A DNA stretch of 64,000 nucleotides from Pseudoluteimonas sp047602125. GTDB lineage: Bacteria; Pseudomonadota; Gammaproteobacteria; Xanthomonadales; Xanthomonadaceae. Where the stretch lies: the NCBI GenBank assembly GCA_047602125.1, contig JASGIB010000001.1, positions 2,232,001 to 2,296,000 of the forward strand. The letters are read 5' to 3'. The position numbers and the translations under genes are program-made. Each line of letters opens with the position of its first letter. Position 1 is the stretch's first letter. The notes beneath the pieces are model-generated. The model was given only the letters and a program-made list of their open reading frames with translations, was not told the DNA's origin and ran no database searches. Of the stretch, positions 28,201-35,999 are shown in pieces.

Positions 28201-28328
28201 TCGGCCTGCGTCGCGCCACGGCCGTGCAACAGGCGCTCGCGCAGCGATTGAGCCCCGAGGTGCGCGCCAGGGTGCGCGTGGAAGCAAGCAGCGATCCGAC
28301 GGCCCCCGTCGATACGGAACGCAAGTGA
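22245..28328 (+). CDS. Giant DUF11-repeat surface protein with C-terminal OmpA domain
   Basis: About 2,027 residues. A signal peptide (to ALVHA) is followed by an isolated C-terminal half of a DUF11 module (ending NPGNNTSSATVTV), then a propeller-like domain of about 240 residues. Next come some ten DUF11 (TIGR01451) beta-sandwich modules from residue 318 to about 1580. Eight of them, from residue 457, repeat every 124-125 residues, each with KT/KSxNP, GDTITYTLTVT, a CSGSLVCTLPAG-like pair and a CTTC-type CxxC followed by His. A linker domain with FDDRDGDGWQD and a carboxypeptidase-regulatory-like fold leads to an OmpA-C domain with VLFDTDKSAIRPEF and peptidoglycan-binding residues D1975 and R1990, spaced 15 apart as in A. 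baumannii OmpA. I infer a wall-anchored surface fibre or adhesin. The GTG at 22245 has AAGGGG 7 nt upstream; GTG 22209 and ATG 22218 are alternatives. The stop overlaps the next reading frame as TGATG. Confidence 0.88.
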   Translation: MHANSIRWIRTIATSLALTLAVGLVGLSPALVHAQSRVNTATVDAAGGISDTNPGNNTSSATVTVNAAAEYSFCTAPNGSATSNAVYSIVNGVKIARYEPGAGADADVSELALPTVTGDVNALMIDRAQDRLLFHGGSTLWAYDTDNGGWYAAATGVTGNFPRGGFAADGTGYLMEGGASPAVWRITPNGTFDYSVANIGNVTFDFPPNGSTGSGDIAFDANGDAWLLIGKDLYLVDMTTLQAVRQTRPLIGGAVPTFDFAGIAFADDGTLYLANNAGGGGSAYYAYDPATGELTQAAATAANASRDLASCAFPTPATADLSVQKTLAQVNGAPYVANAPVHAGDVLTYAITVGNSGGAVGTLYPNDVVETVPANTTYVATGNTFSAAAVPGPGYTLGSAVNVPAGGNAVLNFVVQVVDPVPAGVSSIANAVTFPNDTIDCTAAGNDCNETTPLGPTTSVVKTSNPASGTAVAAGDTITYTLTVTVANAPTTDVITLTDTLSAGQTFGSVTSPGAFTCSGSLVCTLPAGTAPGTYPVSYTATVDADATGSVGNSVVATTPPGGDPDPTCTTCSTTHPLTPTTSVAKTSNPASGDAVAAGDTITYTLTVTVANAPTTEAITLTDTLSGDQTFGAVTSPGAFTCSGSLVCTLPAGTAPGTYPVSYTATVDADATGTVGNNVVPTTPPGGDPDPTCTTCSTTHPLTPTTSVAKTSDPASGVAVAAGQTITYTLTLTVANAPTTEAITLTDTLSGDQTFGSVIDAGAFTCSGSLVCTLPAGTAPGTYAVSYTATVDTDATGSVGNNVVPSTPPGGDPDPTCTTCTTTHPLTPTTTVAKTSNPATGATVSPGDTIAYTLTVTVANAPTTEAITLTDTLGNGLTLSGALPAGCSASGQVVTCVLAAGASVGTHAFAYNATVDADATGTVGNVVVPTTPPGGDPDPTCTNCSTEHHVEDTAITVVKSANPAPGSEVAPGDTLTYTLTVTVAKSATTEVLTLTDTLGAGLTFGAVTNAGAFTCSGSLVCTLPAGTLPGTYPVSYTATVNADATGSVHNAVTATNPPGGDPDPACTSCTTEHKIVDTSITVVKSADPASGSQVSPGDTITYTLTTTVANAATTEVLTLTDTLGAGLTFGAVTNAGAFTCTGTLVCTLPAGTLPGTYPVSYTVTVNADATGALRNAVTATNPPGGDPDPTCTTCTTEHEVVAPTITVAKSANPASGTEVRAGDTIAYTLTVTVAKSATIDTLTLTDALGAGLTFGAVTNAGAFTCSGSLTCTLPAGTLPGTYPVSYTATVDANATGTVGNVVTASGGTGGGNPPTCSSCSTEHPLAAPRVTIAKSATPGEGAEVHVGDTIEYTLTATVENSATLADVHLTDTPGPGLALGASPANCVAQGATMVCTLPAGSVPGVYTFTYPATVTAEAHDSVQNAVVGATDGGGDPPECGVCEVHHKVVDDAQLRIVKTVGVRTVAIGDLVRYTLTVENVGVSNVTDATIVDTPPAGFSYVEGSMSVADRDGAFTLEGKYPLRVGGVDIDAGGQATIVYLLRVGAGVRPGVYENQAVAVNGTGDPISNVATAQVTLDTDPLLDDSLIFGTVFDDRDGDGWQDRADLSDVHVQGGFAPGAYVPNSTTIDYGNGPQPLADASAPMLHGVDVGAISARQSEGDPVEAHRVTIRQRLTSPDFTDDFVLTSAQGATVRMDAAGNATVEKSGEAARGLNAAEPTVERTVSAVDGGYEVAYVIDNRGIDERGIPGVRIASVEGLLIETDQYGRYHLADVWGGDWGHGRNFILKVDPATLPPGTVFTTENPRVRRLTPGIPVRFDFGVKLPVQVLEGGERKVEMELGEVIFAPDSAEVRAAYLPAIERMAAKVDEYHGGEVVITADGDSEALAFARAAAVRDALNAHASPEAQAGLSVVLRTEVNDPHSLVAGVNAGGALLGTVLFDTDKSAIRPEFEGLLDAVAKRLEALGGGVVAIVGHTDVRASHAYNTALGLRRATAVQQALAQRLSPEVRARVRVEASSDPTAPVDTERK
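23613..26590 (+). repeat. Eight tandem DUF11-coding repeats, period 372/375 nt
   Basis: Comparable codons of successive units lie at 23622, 23994, 24366, 24738, 25113, 25488, 25863 and 26238, that is steps of 372, 372, 372, 375, 375, 375 and 375 nt. Units 2 and 3 are nearly identical over long stretches, units 5-7 form a second similar group, unit 4 is a mosaic with a different middle, and unit 8 is the most diverged. The pattern indicates recent duplication and exchange inside the gene, so repeat number may vary between strains. Long open antisense frames here are by-products of the repeat. Confidence 0.93.
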
Positions 28329-28342
28329 TGGGGACCCGGATC

Positions 28343-31300
28343 ATGAAGATGAAACTGCTCGATACCGCCTTGATCGGCATCCTCGCCGGCATGGGCGCTC
28401 CCGCGTTGGCGCAGGACAACCCCGCGCCCGGGCCGCAGGCGGCCCCGGTGCAGGACGCCGCGCCGGCGAGCGCGCCGCTCGATTGCAACGACGACAACTG
28501 CAGCAACGGCAATGGCGAACTGGTGTTCCGCGTGCGCACCCGCAGCTACGACCAGCCGGTCACCACCGGCACCGGCAAGCAATCGTCGTCAGAGGCGCTG
28601 CAACCCGATCGCCGCGTTTCCATCGCGCTCGACCAGCCGGGCAGGGCGCGCGCGCGCGGCACGTTCTCGGTGCAGTTGCCGGGCGGCGGCGTGGTCTGGG
28701 CGACCGAAGATCCCGCGCTCGGCCAGCCGGAACTGACCGTTTCCGCGCCGTCGATGGTCGCCTTCGACGGCGGCCGCATCACCGAGCCGGTGCGCTTCTT
28801 CGTGCGCAGCAACTACATCGCCTTCGTCAAGCACTACGAATTGACGCTCTATCGCGGCACCGACGCCGACCTGGTCGCGCCGGTCGCGCACATGGACCTG
28901 CCGGTCGAAGCCACTTCGCAGAGCGAGTGGGACGGCGCGTTGCCGGCCGACCTGCGCATGCGCGCGGGCGACGAACTGGTTTACGTGCTGCGCGCCTACG
29001 ATGCCGACGGCAACTTCGACGAAACCATGCCGCGCAAGCTGCAACTGGTGCGTCCCGACGAAGCCGAACGCGGCCGCACCCAGATGCGCGAGGGCGTCGA
29101 GCAGTCGCTCGGCATCGCGCTGAGCGCCGACCAGGCATTGACGCAGGAACTGGTGGACGATGCGTTCTCCGGCAACGGCCTGCGCCAGCAGAACATCCCG
29201 ATCTACGGCTCGCGGGTGCGCATCCAGGGCCGCAACCTGCCCGAAGGCTACGCACTGCACATCAACGGCGACAGCTATCCGGTCGATCTGGAACGCAAGT
29301 TCGTCGCCGAATACCTGGAACCGATCGGCCAGCATCGTTTCGAAATCGAACTCGCCGGCGACAAGGACACGCCCACGATCGATCGCGCGCTCGATGTCGA
29401 TGTCAGCGGCCACTATTTCTTCGGTACCGCGCTGGCCGATGTCACCGTGTTCCAGAACGATGCCAGCGGCGCCGGCAGCGACCTGGCGCAGGCCGGGCGC
29501 ACGGACGACATCCTCAGCGACGGTCGCCTCGCCTTCTACGGCAAGACCAAGCTGGCCGGCAAGTACCTGATCACCGCCCAGGCCGATACCCAGAACCGTC
29601 CGCTGGAAAACCTGTTCGACGGCTTCGCCAAGGCCGATCCGCAGGACGTGTTCCGCCGCCTCGATCCGGATCTGTACTACCCGACCTATGGCGACGATTC
29701 CAGCGTCTATCGCGACGTCGACACCATGGGCCGCTTCTACCTGCGCATGGACTGGGACAAGAACCAGGCGTTGTGGGGCAACTTCAACACCGGCTTCACC
29801 GATACCGAATACGGCCAGTATTCGCGCGCGCTGTACGGCGCGGCGCTGAGCTGGCGCTCGCGCATGGCCAACGCATGGGGCGATCCCATGACCGAGCTGC
29901 GGGGCTTCGCCTCGGAAGCACAGACCGCGCCGGGACACAGCGAGTTCATTGGCACCGGCGGCAGCCTCTATTACCTGCGCCATACCGACATCCTGCCCGG
30001 CTCGGACCGCATCGTGCTGGAAGTGCGCGACCGCACCACCGGCCGCGTCGAACAGCGCATCGACCTGCTGCGCGGCGCCGACTACGAGATCGACGAGCTG
30101 CAGGGCCGCGTGCTGCTGACCCGGCCGCTGGCCCAGGTCACGCGCGAGAACCTTCCGACCCTGACCCGCGACGCGCCGCTGGACGGCTTCGAGCAACGCC
30201 TGATCGTCGATTACGAATGGGTGCCCAGCGATTTCGACGACGACGAAATGACCGCCGGCGTTCGCGCCAAGCACTGGTTCGGAAACCACATCGGCGTGGG
30301 CGCGACCTACGTCGACGAGAATCGCGCCGGCGAGGACTACACGCTGACCTCGGCCGACGTGACCCTGCAGGCGGGCAAGGGCACCTACCTCAAGCTCGAA
30401 CACAGCCACACCGAATCCACCAGCACGCCGGTGTTCTTCTCCGACAACGGCGGCCTGAGCTTCACCCAGCTCAATCCGACCGGGCCGCGCGAAGGCGATG
30501 CCACCTCGGTCGAGGCGCGCGCCAACTTCCAGGAACTGGGCTGGACCACGCAGCCATGGAGCGCGGGCGCGTGGTGGCGCCAGGTCGATGCCGGTTATTC
30601 GGTTTCGCGCTACGACACCGGCGCGGACATCGAGGAATACGGCGCCGAAGTGCTCGGCCAGTTCAGGCCGAACGTGGGCCTGTACGCGCGTTACAGCCGC
30701 GCCGAACGCGATGGCGATGCGTTGATCCAGGCGCAGGCCAAGGCCGAATGGCGGATCGACGATTTCGACTCGCTGGCCTTCGAACTGCGCCGGGTCGAGG
30801 AACAGCGCGGCACGCTCGACGCGGCCGGCCTGCTCGGCGCGGCGCGCTACACCCATCGCTTCGGCACCGCGCTGGACCTATACGGCATCGCCCAGTTCAC
30901 CCTGGACGACGACGGCGGCAAGTACGCCGACAACAACGCCTACACCGTCGGCGGGCGCTACAACTTCGCCAACCTGTCCACCGTCGGCGCGGAACTGACC
31001 ACCGGCGACCGCGGCAACGCGGCGCAGGTCAACGCGGAATACCGGCTGTCGCCGCAACACAGCCTCTACGGCAGCTACACCTATTCGACCGACACCACCG
31101 AATACGACCCGCTGTTCAATCCGAATGCGCAGAACGGCTGGACCCTCGGCCAGCGCTGGCGCTTGTCGAACCAAGTCAATCTGTTCAACGAAAGCCAGTT
31201 CCTGAAGAGTCCGAACGAGAGCGGGCTGGCGCATACCTTCGGCATGGATTTCTATCCGGCACAGGGCTGGAATGTCGGCTTCACCCTCAGCGACGGCGAC

Positions 31301-32047
31301 CTGACCAACAGCAGCGGCGGCCAGGTCGATCGGCGCGCGGTCAGCGTCAACGGCGGGCGCACATCCACCGCCACCACCTGGCAGAGCAAGCTGGAGTGGC
31401 GCGAGGACAGCGGTGCGGAGCGCAGGACCCAGTGGGTGAGCACCAACCGCCTGGAGCACAAGTTCAACGAGAGCTGGCGGATCGCGGCGCGCCTCAACTA
31501 CGCCGACACCCAGGACGAACTGGATTCGAACGCCAGCGCGAAGTTCATCGAAGGCAACTTCGGCTTTGCGTGGCGTCCGTGGAACAGCACGCGCTGGGGC
31601 ATGTTCGGCCGTTACACCTACCTCTACGACCTGGCCACGCTGGGGCAGGTCGGCGGCGCGCAATACGACCAGAAGACCCAGGTGCTGTCGTTCGAGGGCG
31701 TGTACCGCAGCGACCAGCGCTGGGAATTCGCCGGCAAGCTGGCGCGTCGCGATGGCGAGATGCGTTATGGTCGCGGCACCGGCGACTGGTTCGATTCGGC
31801 GACCAACTTCGTCGCCGCGCAGGCGCGCTACGAACTGGTGTACAAGTGGCACGCGATGGCCGAATACCGCTGGCTCGACGTCAAGGAAGGCGGCAACCGG
31901 CAAGGCTGGATGGCCGGCGTCGACCGCGACATCGGCTACAACTTCCGCATCGGCGCCGGCTACAACTTCACCGATTTCAACGACGACCTGACCGATTTCG
32001 ATTACGACCACAAGGGCTGGTTCGTCAATTTCGTGGGCAGCTACTGA
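28343..32047 (+). CDS. Large outer-membrane beta-barrel protein of the DUF11 operon
   Basis: About 1,234 residues. A signal peptide (MKMKLLDTALIGILAGMGAPALA) is followed by a Pro/Ala linker, a cysteine-bearing segment (CNDDNC), and several beta-sandwich regions to about residue 400, including RVRIQGRNLPEGY and YGKTKLAGKYLITAQADT. The rest is a long run of amphipathic strands (for example YGAALSWRSRMANAWG, LYGSYTYSTDTTEY) and ends KGWFVNFVGSY, an aromatic C-terminus typical of outer-membrane barrels. No TonB box or plug domain was found, so it is not a classic TonB-dependent receptor. Stop and start with the upstream gene overlap (ATG at 28328); I prefer ATG 28343, with GGGGA upstream and a cleaner signal peptide. 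I infer an outer-membrane partner, perhaps a secretion pore or docking barrel for the DUF11 proteins. Confidence 0.8.
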   Translation: MKMKLLDTALIGILAGMGAPALAQDNPAPGPQAAPVQDAAPASAPLDCNDDNCSNGNGELVFRVRTRSYDQPVTTGTGKQSSSEALQPDRRVSIALDQPGRARARGTFSVQLPGGGVVWATEDPALGQPELTVSAPSMVAFDGGRITEPVRFFVRSNYIAFVKHYELTLYRGTDADLVAPVAHMDLPVEATSQSEWDGALPADLRMRAGDELVYVLRAYDADGNFDETMPRKLQLVRPDEAERGRTQMREGVEQSLGIALSADQALTQELVDDAFSGNGLRQQNIPIYGSRVRIQGRNLPEGYALHINGDSYPVDLERKFVAEYLEPIGQHRFEIELAGDKDTPTIDRALDVDVSGHYFFGTALADVTVFQNDASGAGSDLAQAGRTDDILSDGRLAFYGKTKLAGKYLITAQADTQNRPLENLFDGFAKADPQDVFRRLDPDLYYPTYGDDSSVYRDVDTMGRFYLRMDWDKNQALWGNFNTGFTDTEYGQYSRALYGAALSWRSRMANAWGDPMTELRGFASEAQTAPGHSEFIGTGGSLYYLRHTDILPGSDRIVLEVRDRTTGRVEQRIDLLRGADYEIDELQGRVLLTRPLAQVTRENLPTLTRDAPLDGFEQRLIVDYEWVPSDFDDDEMTAGVRAKHWFGNHIGVGATYVDENRAGEDYTLTSADVTLQAGKGTYLKLEHSHTESTSTPVFFSDNGGLSFTQLNPTGPREGDATSVEARANFQELGWTTQPWSAGAWWRQVDAGYSVSRYDTGADIEEYGAEVLGQFRPNVGLYARYSRAERDGDALIQAQAKAEWRIDDFDSLAFELRRVEEQRGTLDAAGLLGAARYTHRFGTALDLYGIAQFTLDDDGGKYADNNAYTVGGRYNFANLSTVGAELTTGDRGNAAQVNAEYRLSPQHSLYGSYTYSTDTTEYDPLFNPNAQNGWTLGQRWRLSNQVNLFNESQFLKSPNESGLAHTFGMDFYPAQGWNVGFTLSDGDLTNSSGGQVDRRAVSVNGGRTSTATTWQSKLEWREDSGAERRTQWVSTNRLEHKFNESWRIAARLNYADTQDELDSNASAKFIEGNFGFAWRPWNSTRWGMFGRYTYLYDLATLGQVGGAQYDQKTQVLSFEGVYRSDQRWEFAGKLARRDGEMRYGRGTGDWFDSATNFVAAQARYELVYKWHAMAEYRWLDVKEGGNRQGWMAGVDRDIGYNFRIGAGYNFTDFNDDLTDFDYDHKGWFVNFVGSY

Positions 32048-33690
32048 TGAAAGCCATCGCATTCCTCGCCAATCCGCTGCACGCGGTCCGTTCCGCCGCT
32101 TCGCGCTTCCGCGGAGTGGCGTCACTCGCCTGTCTGCTCCTCGCGGGCATGGCCACGGCGCCGATGGCGCAGGCGCAATCGCTGCCGCCCTTCGGCGCAT
32201 GTCCGATCGAGGCCTACCAGACCATCCAGGCCGACGATTTCTCGACCGATACCTACAGCCTGTACACCATCGATGTCGGTGTGGGAACCCTGACCAACAT
32301 CGGCAGGGACTCGGAGATGCAGGGCAACAACAGCGGCAACACCAACGGCATCAACGCCATCGGCTTCAATGAGGCCGATCGCTACATCTACGGCTGGAAC
32401 AATTCCGTCCGCCAGGTCGTCCGGGTCGGCGCGGACGGGTCCGCGGAGTTCATCGGCCCGACGCCCGCAGGCATGGGCTCTGTGAACGCGGTGGTGGGCG
32501 ATGTGTTCAACCAGAAGCTGTACCTGTGGAGCAGCAACACGTTGCTGGTCGTCGATCTGGCGACCAATACGCTGCAATCCACGATTCCGACCACCGGGGT
32601 TTCGTCGCTGACGGACTGGACCTTCAACGCCGCCGACGGGATGCTCTATGCCGTCCGCAACACCGATGGCGCCCTGCTGCGGATCGATCCTGCCACGGGC
32701 GTGGGCACCGTCGTTCCCGGAGTCAGTCTTCCCGCCGGCGCCGCGTTCGGCGCACAGTATTTCGACAACCAGGGATCGCTGTACGCCTCGCGCAACGACG
32801 GCACCATCTTCCGCGTGCGCAATGCCACCGGCGGCGGCACGCCAAGCGTCGAGATCCTGACCACCGCGGCGCCCGCGACCAACCAGAACGACGGCGCCCG
32901 CTGCCCCAATGCCCCGCCGCCAGTGGCCAGCATCGACGTGGCCAAGGTCCTGCAGTCCGAATCGGGAACGATCGCCGGGCAGGCCGAACCGGGCGAAACC
33001 CTGGACTATCGCTTCACCCTGACCAACAGCGGCCTGGCTTCGAGCGGCGCGACCTATTCGTTCTTTGAAGTTCTGCCGGCGGGCACGACCCTGTTGTCGG
33101 TCAGCGGCGGCACCATCGATTGCCCGATCGGTTCCGCGGGCGCGCGCTTGTGCACCATCACCGTGAGCGGCGCCATTGCGCCGGGCGGCACCGCCACCGC
33201 GGACATGCAGGTGAAAGTGGACAACCCGGTTCCAACCGGCCTGACCAGCATCCTCAACCTGGTGCTGGACAATGCGACCACGCCGCCTCCCGGATGCAGC
33301 GGCAGCAATCAGGCTTGCACCACGCCACCGACCTGTTCGCCGACCAGCGATCCGAAGCATTGCGTGGTCACGCCGATGTCGACCGTGGATCTGTCGATGA
33401 CGAAGGCGGTGACGCCCGCTACCGCGAAAGTCGGCGACACGGTGACCTACACGCTGGACGTGGGCAATGCCGGCCCGCTCGCCGGCGATGGCGCGGTCGT
33501 GCAGGATCCGGCGGTCACCGGACTTGATTGCAGCGCGGCGATCGTGACGTGCAGCGCGACCGGCGGCGCCCAATGCCCCGCGTCGCCGACCATCGCCGGG
33601 CTGCAGGGAGCGGGCCTGACAATCCCGGCGTTGCCGGTGGGCGATTCCATCCATCTCGAATTCGCCTGCGTCGTCACCGCGACGCCTTGA
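32047..33690 (+). CDS. Secreted propeller plus DUF11 protein
   Basis: 547 residues, third gene of the operon, starting inside the previous stop (TGATG at 32045-32049). A long signal peptide ends MAQAQ near residue 44. Residues 50-290 form a propeller-like domain (DUF6923-type; YSLYTIDVGVGTLTNIG, LYVWSS-like strands, DGMLYAVRNTDGALLRIDP) resembling the N-terminal domain of the giant protein. Two DUF11 modules follow (about 297-420 and 455-547), with cysteine-rich linkers such as CSPTSDPKHC. It ends directly after the last module with no OmpA, lipobox, membrane helix or sorting signal, so it is probably secreted or held by the barrel or the giant protein. Function unknown; shared architecture suggests the two DUF11 proteins work together. 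Confidence 0.8.
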   Translation: MKAIAFLANPLHAVRSAASRFRGVASLACLLLAGMATAPMAQAQSLPPFGACPIEAYQTIQADDFSTDTYSLYTIDVGVGTLTNIGRDSEMQGNNSGNTNGINAIGFNEADRYIYGWNNSVRQVVRVGADGSAEFIGPTPAGMGSVNAVVGDVFNQKLYLWSSNTLLVVDLATNTLQSTIPTTGVSSLTDWTFNAADGMLYAVRNTDGALLRIDPATGVGTVVPGVSLPAGAAFGAQYFDNQGSLYASRNDGTIFRVRNATGGGTPSVEILTTAAPATNQNDGARCPNAPPPVASIDVAKVLQSESGTIAGQAEPGETLDYRFTLTNSGLASSGATYSFFEVLPAGTTLLSVSGGTIDCPIGSAGARLCTITVSGAIAPGGTATADMQVKVDNPVPTGLTSILNLVLDNATTPPPGCSGSNQACTTPPTCSPTSDPKHCVVTPMSTVDLSMTKAVTPATAKVGDTVTYTLDVGNAGPLAGDGAVVQDPAVTGLDCSAAIVTCSATGGAQCPASPTIAGLQGAGLTIPALPVGDSIHLEFACVVTATP

Positions 33691-33795
33691 TCGGCTGGCC
33701 TGTGTTCATGCATCGATGCAGGCGAGGCAATCAAGGTTGCGGGAAAGCGTGAGGCCTGACGTGCCCGGTTGCGGCACGTCGAAGGCGGAAGCGCC

Positions 33796-34110
33796 GTGAG
33801 TGCGACGCCGTTCTTCGCGATGCTGGTCTGGCACGCGATCGCCGACTATCCGTTGCAGGGGGAATTCCTCGCCAGGGCCAAGAATCCCGCCACGCAAACC
33901 ACGGAGATTCCGTGGTGGCAGGCGCTTGGCGCCCACGCCGTGATCCATGCCGGTGGAGTCGCGTTCATCACCGGATCGTTATGGCTCGGCCTGGCCGAAT
34001 TCGTGTCGCACGCGTTGATCGACGACAGCAAATGCCGCGGACGCATCGGCTACAACACCGACCAGGCCCTGCATGTCGCTTGCAAGGCGGTGTGGGCCTT
34101 GTTCATCTGA
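33796..34110 (+). CDS. DUF3307 family membrane protein
   Basis: A 104-residue hydrophobic protein with the family pattern: LVWHAIADYPLQGEFLARAKN at the start and HALIDDSKCRG in the middle, with two or three membrane segments. Family function is unknown; members are short integral membrane proteins, often in phage or accessory regions. The GTG at 33796 places the conserved HAIADYPLQ segment near the N-terminus; an upstream TTG at 33769 would add nine unconserved residues. It follows the DUF11 operon after 105 nt of apparently empty sequence and could be read through from it. Confidence 0.7.
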   Translation: MSATPFFAMLVWHAIADYPLQGEFLARAKNPATQTTEIPWWQALGAHAVIHAGGVAFITGSLWLGLAEFVSHALIDDSKCRGRIGYNTDQALHVACKAVWALFI

Positions 34111-34180
34111 TTCGCGATCCTGCTGCCGTAGCAGCCGCAACATCCTGCTTTGCTTTCGATGCCGTCCTGATCGTGTGCGC

Positions 34181-34909
34181 TCATACCCGCATCCGCTGCG
34201 CGTACAGCGTGTCGTAGGCGGGGCGGCAGGCGTCCGCGACCGCGCGCGCCGTGCCGGAGAGCGCGGTTTCCCGCGGACGCCATGCTTCGAAGCCGGTCGA
34301 TTTCCACACCGCGTCGTACCAGTGCGGCGCCCATACGCCATCGCTCGCGCGCGGACCGGGCGGCCACGACAGCATGCGCGGGGTGAACGCGATGCCCAGC
34401 GATTCGCAGATCGCGCGCAGGTGCGCTTCGGGCGCGCGCAGGAAATCGCCTGCATCGACCACGAGGGGAATTTCGCCCGTGCGTTGCTGCAGTTCGTCGA
34501 ACAGGCGTTGCTGTTGCAGCAGGCCGATGTCCTCCGGCGCCACGGTCGCGCGCGACTTGATGTACGAGGCCACGACCTCGGCCGGATCGCGGATAAGGAA
34601 CACATTGCGCAGTTCGGATACCCAGCCAGTGTCCATGCCCGGCAGCAGGTGGTGGCTCATGTGCTTCTGGTACCAGAGCGGCGCATCGCCCGGCGCGGGG
34701 CCGAGCAGGCCGGCGACGACGCGGCGCCAGTCGGTTTCGCCGGCGGCGATCACCTCGTCGCGGCCCGGATGGTCGAGTCCGGTCGCGGCGAGGTAGGCCG
34801 CGTACAGCGGTTCGTCGCTCACCGCGCAATCGCCGCGGTTTTCCCAGGCGCGCATCATCGCGGTGGAGATGTTGCGCGGGCCGCTCCACATCGCGATCCG
34901 CAGGGTCAT
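34181..34909 (-). CDS. Sulfotransferase-fold protein
   Basis: 242 residues. The N-terminus, LRIAMWSGPRNISTAMMRAWENR, carries a P-loop-like motif of the kind that binds the 5'-phosphosulfate of PAPS in sulfotransferases, and FLIRDPAEVVASYIK matches the 3'-phosphate-binding motif. The family is annotated as sulfotransferase family in many proteobacteria and is commonly found beside a class IV aminotransferase, as here. Its ATG (34909) overlaps the aminotransferase stop by 4 nt, so the two are coupled. Substrate unknown; the coupling suggests an amino-acid-derived or hydroxylated small molecule, but this is inference. Confidence 0.78.
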   Translation of the reverse strand: MTLRIAMWSGPRNISTAMMRAWENRGDCAVSDEPLYAAYLAATGLDHPGRDEVIAAGETDWRRVVAGLLGPAPGDAPLWYQKHMSHHLLPGMDTGWVSELRNVFLIRDPAEVVASYIKSRATVAPEDIGLLQQQRLFDELQQRTGEIPLVVDAGDFLRAPEAHLRAICESLGIAFTPRMLSWPPGPRASDGVWAPHWYDAVWKSTGFEAWRPRETALSGTARAVADACRPAYDTLYAQRMRV

Positions 34910-35859
34910 GCCGGCGTCGGCCAGCGGTTCGCGACATCGCGCTTCGCGAGTTCGCGGTACATCGCTTGCAGGCGCGCGGTCACCGGGCCGGGCAGCGCGC
35001 CGTCGCCGATGACGCGGCCGTCGATCGAACGCACCGGCGCGAGCCCGGCGAAGGTGCCGGTGGTGAAGGCTTCGTCCGCCGAATACGCCTGCGCGAGGCT
35101 GAAGTTCCTTTCGAAGCAGGGAATGCCGGCTTCGCGGCAGATCCGCAGCACATTGGCGCGGGTGATGCCGCCGAGGCAGTAATCGCCGCTCGAGGTCCAC
35201 ACCTCGCCCTTACGCACGATGAAGAAATGTGTCGAATTGCAGGTCGCGACGAAGCCGTGCGGATCGAGCATCAGCGCTTCGTCGGCGCCGGCCTCGATCG
35301 CCTGGATGCAGGCGGTGATGCAGTTGAGCTTGCTGTGGCTGTTGAGCTTCGGATCCTGCACGTCGGGATAGCCGCGGCGCACGTGCACGGTGAACAGCTT
35401 GAGCCCGGCGGCGAGCGTCTCGGGCTTGGCGACCTTGTGCTCGGCGACGATCACCACCGTCGCCGCGCCGACGCTGGCGCGCGGATCCTGGTAGGGCGTG
35501 CGCTTCACCCCGCGCGTCACCATCAGCCGCAGGTGCGCGCCATCGCGCATGCCGTTGGCGGCGAGGGTCGCGTGGATCGCGCGTTCCAGCGCTTCGCGGT
35601 CGAGTCCGATGTCGAGCGCGATCGCCTTGGCGCCTTCGAACAGCCGGTCGAGGTGTTCGTCGAGGAAGGCCGGGTGGCCGTCGACCACGCGCAGTCCTTC
35701 CCACACGCCGTCGCCGAGCACGAAGCCGCTGTCGAACACCGACACCACCGCCTCGGCGCGTGGCTTCAGTTCGCCGTTGACCCAGATCCGGATCCCCGCG
35801 TTGCGCGGATCGTCGTGGAAATCGTGGATGCTCTGCGCCATCGCCGGTTGGCTCGCCAT
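34906..35859 (-). CDS. Class IV PLP aminotransferase (branched-chain/D-amino-acid type)
   Basis: A fold-type IV aminotransferase of about 317 residues. Recognisable parts are the start of the catalytic domain (IWVNGELKPRAEAVVSVFDSGF), VWEGLRVVDG, the PLP lysine in KLNSHSKLNCITAC, the EALMLDPHGFVATCNSTHFF strand that faces the cofactor phosphate, and TTGTFAGLAPVRSIDGR near the C-terminus. It transfers an amino group between an amino acid and 2-oxoglutarate; whether it is an IlvE- or Dat-type enzyme cannot be settled here. ATG 35859 and 35841 are both possible starts, neither with a strong ribosome-binding site. It is cotranscribed with the sulfotransferase and divergent from thrS. Confidence 0.85.
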   Translation of the reverse strand: MASQPAMAQSIHDFHDDPRNAGIRIWVNGELKPRAEAVVSVFDSGFVLGDGVWEGLRVVDGHPAFLDEHLDRLFEGAKAIALDIGLDREALERAIHATLAANGMRDGAHLRLMVTRGVKRTPYQDPRASVGAATVVIVAEHKVAKPETLAAGLKLFTVHVRRGYPDVQDPKLNSHSKLNCITACIQAIEAGADEALMLDPHGFVATCNSTHFFIVRKGEVWTSSGDYCLGGITRANVLRICREAGIPCFERNFSLAQAYSADEAFTTGTFAGLAPVRSIDGRVIGDGALPGPVTARLQAMYRELAKRDVANRWPTPA

Positions 35860-35910
35860 TCGAGGGGAATCGCGAGTGTAGGGCGGGGCAGCTGCGGCCG
35901 GGCGGTTTCG

Positions 35911-35939
35911 TTGACTTTGCGCCGGTCCGGCCCTAACGT
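35911..35939 (+). promoter_or_regulatory. Candidate thrS promoter
   Basis: TTGACT (35911-35916) and TAACGT (35934-35939) are separated by 17 nt. Transcription would begin near 35946, giving a leader of about 157 nt before thrS that contains a short Thr-rich ORF and a terminator hairpin. Confidence 0.5.
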
Positions 35940-35999
35940 TTGCCGCCTCCACGATGCAGGAAGAGGGTGGCGCCGGGAAACCGCCGCCGAGCGTGCGAC

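Noticed and set aside
22875..28229. A 1,784-codon minus-strand frame across the DUF11 gene
   Set aside because: The tandem repeat keeps one antisense frame free of stops; the product is a repetitive Arg/His-rich string without homology.
28343..32047. Calling the DUF11-operon barrel a TonB-dependent receptor
   Set aside because: No TonB box and no plug-domain motifs were found, although length and C-terminus fit an outer-membrane barrel.
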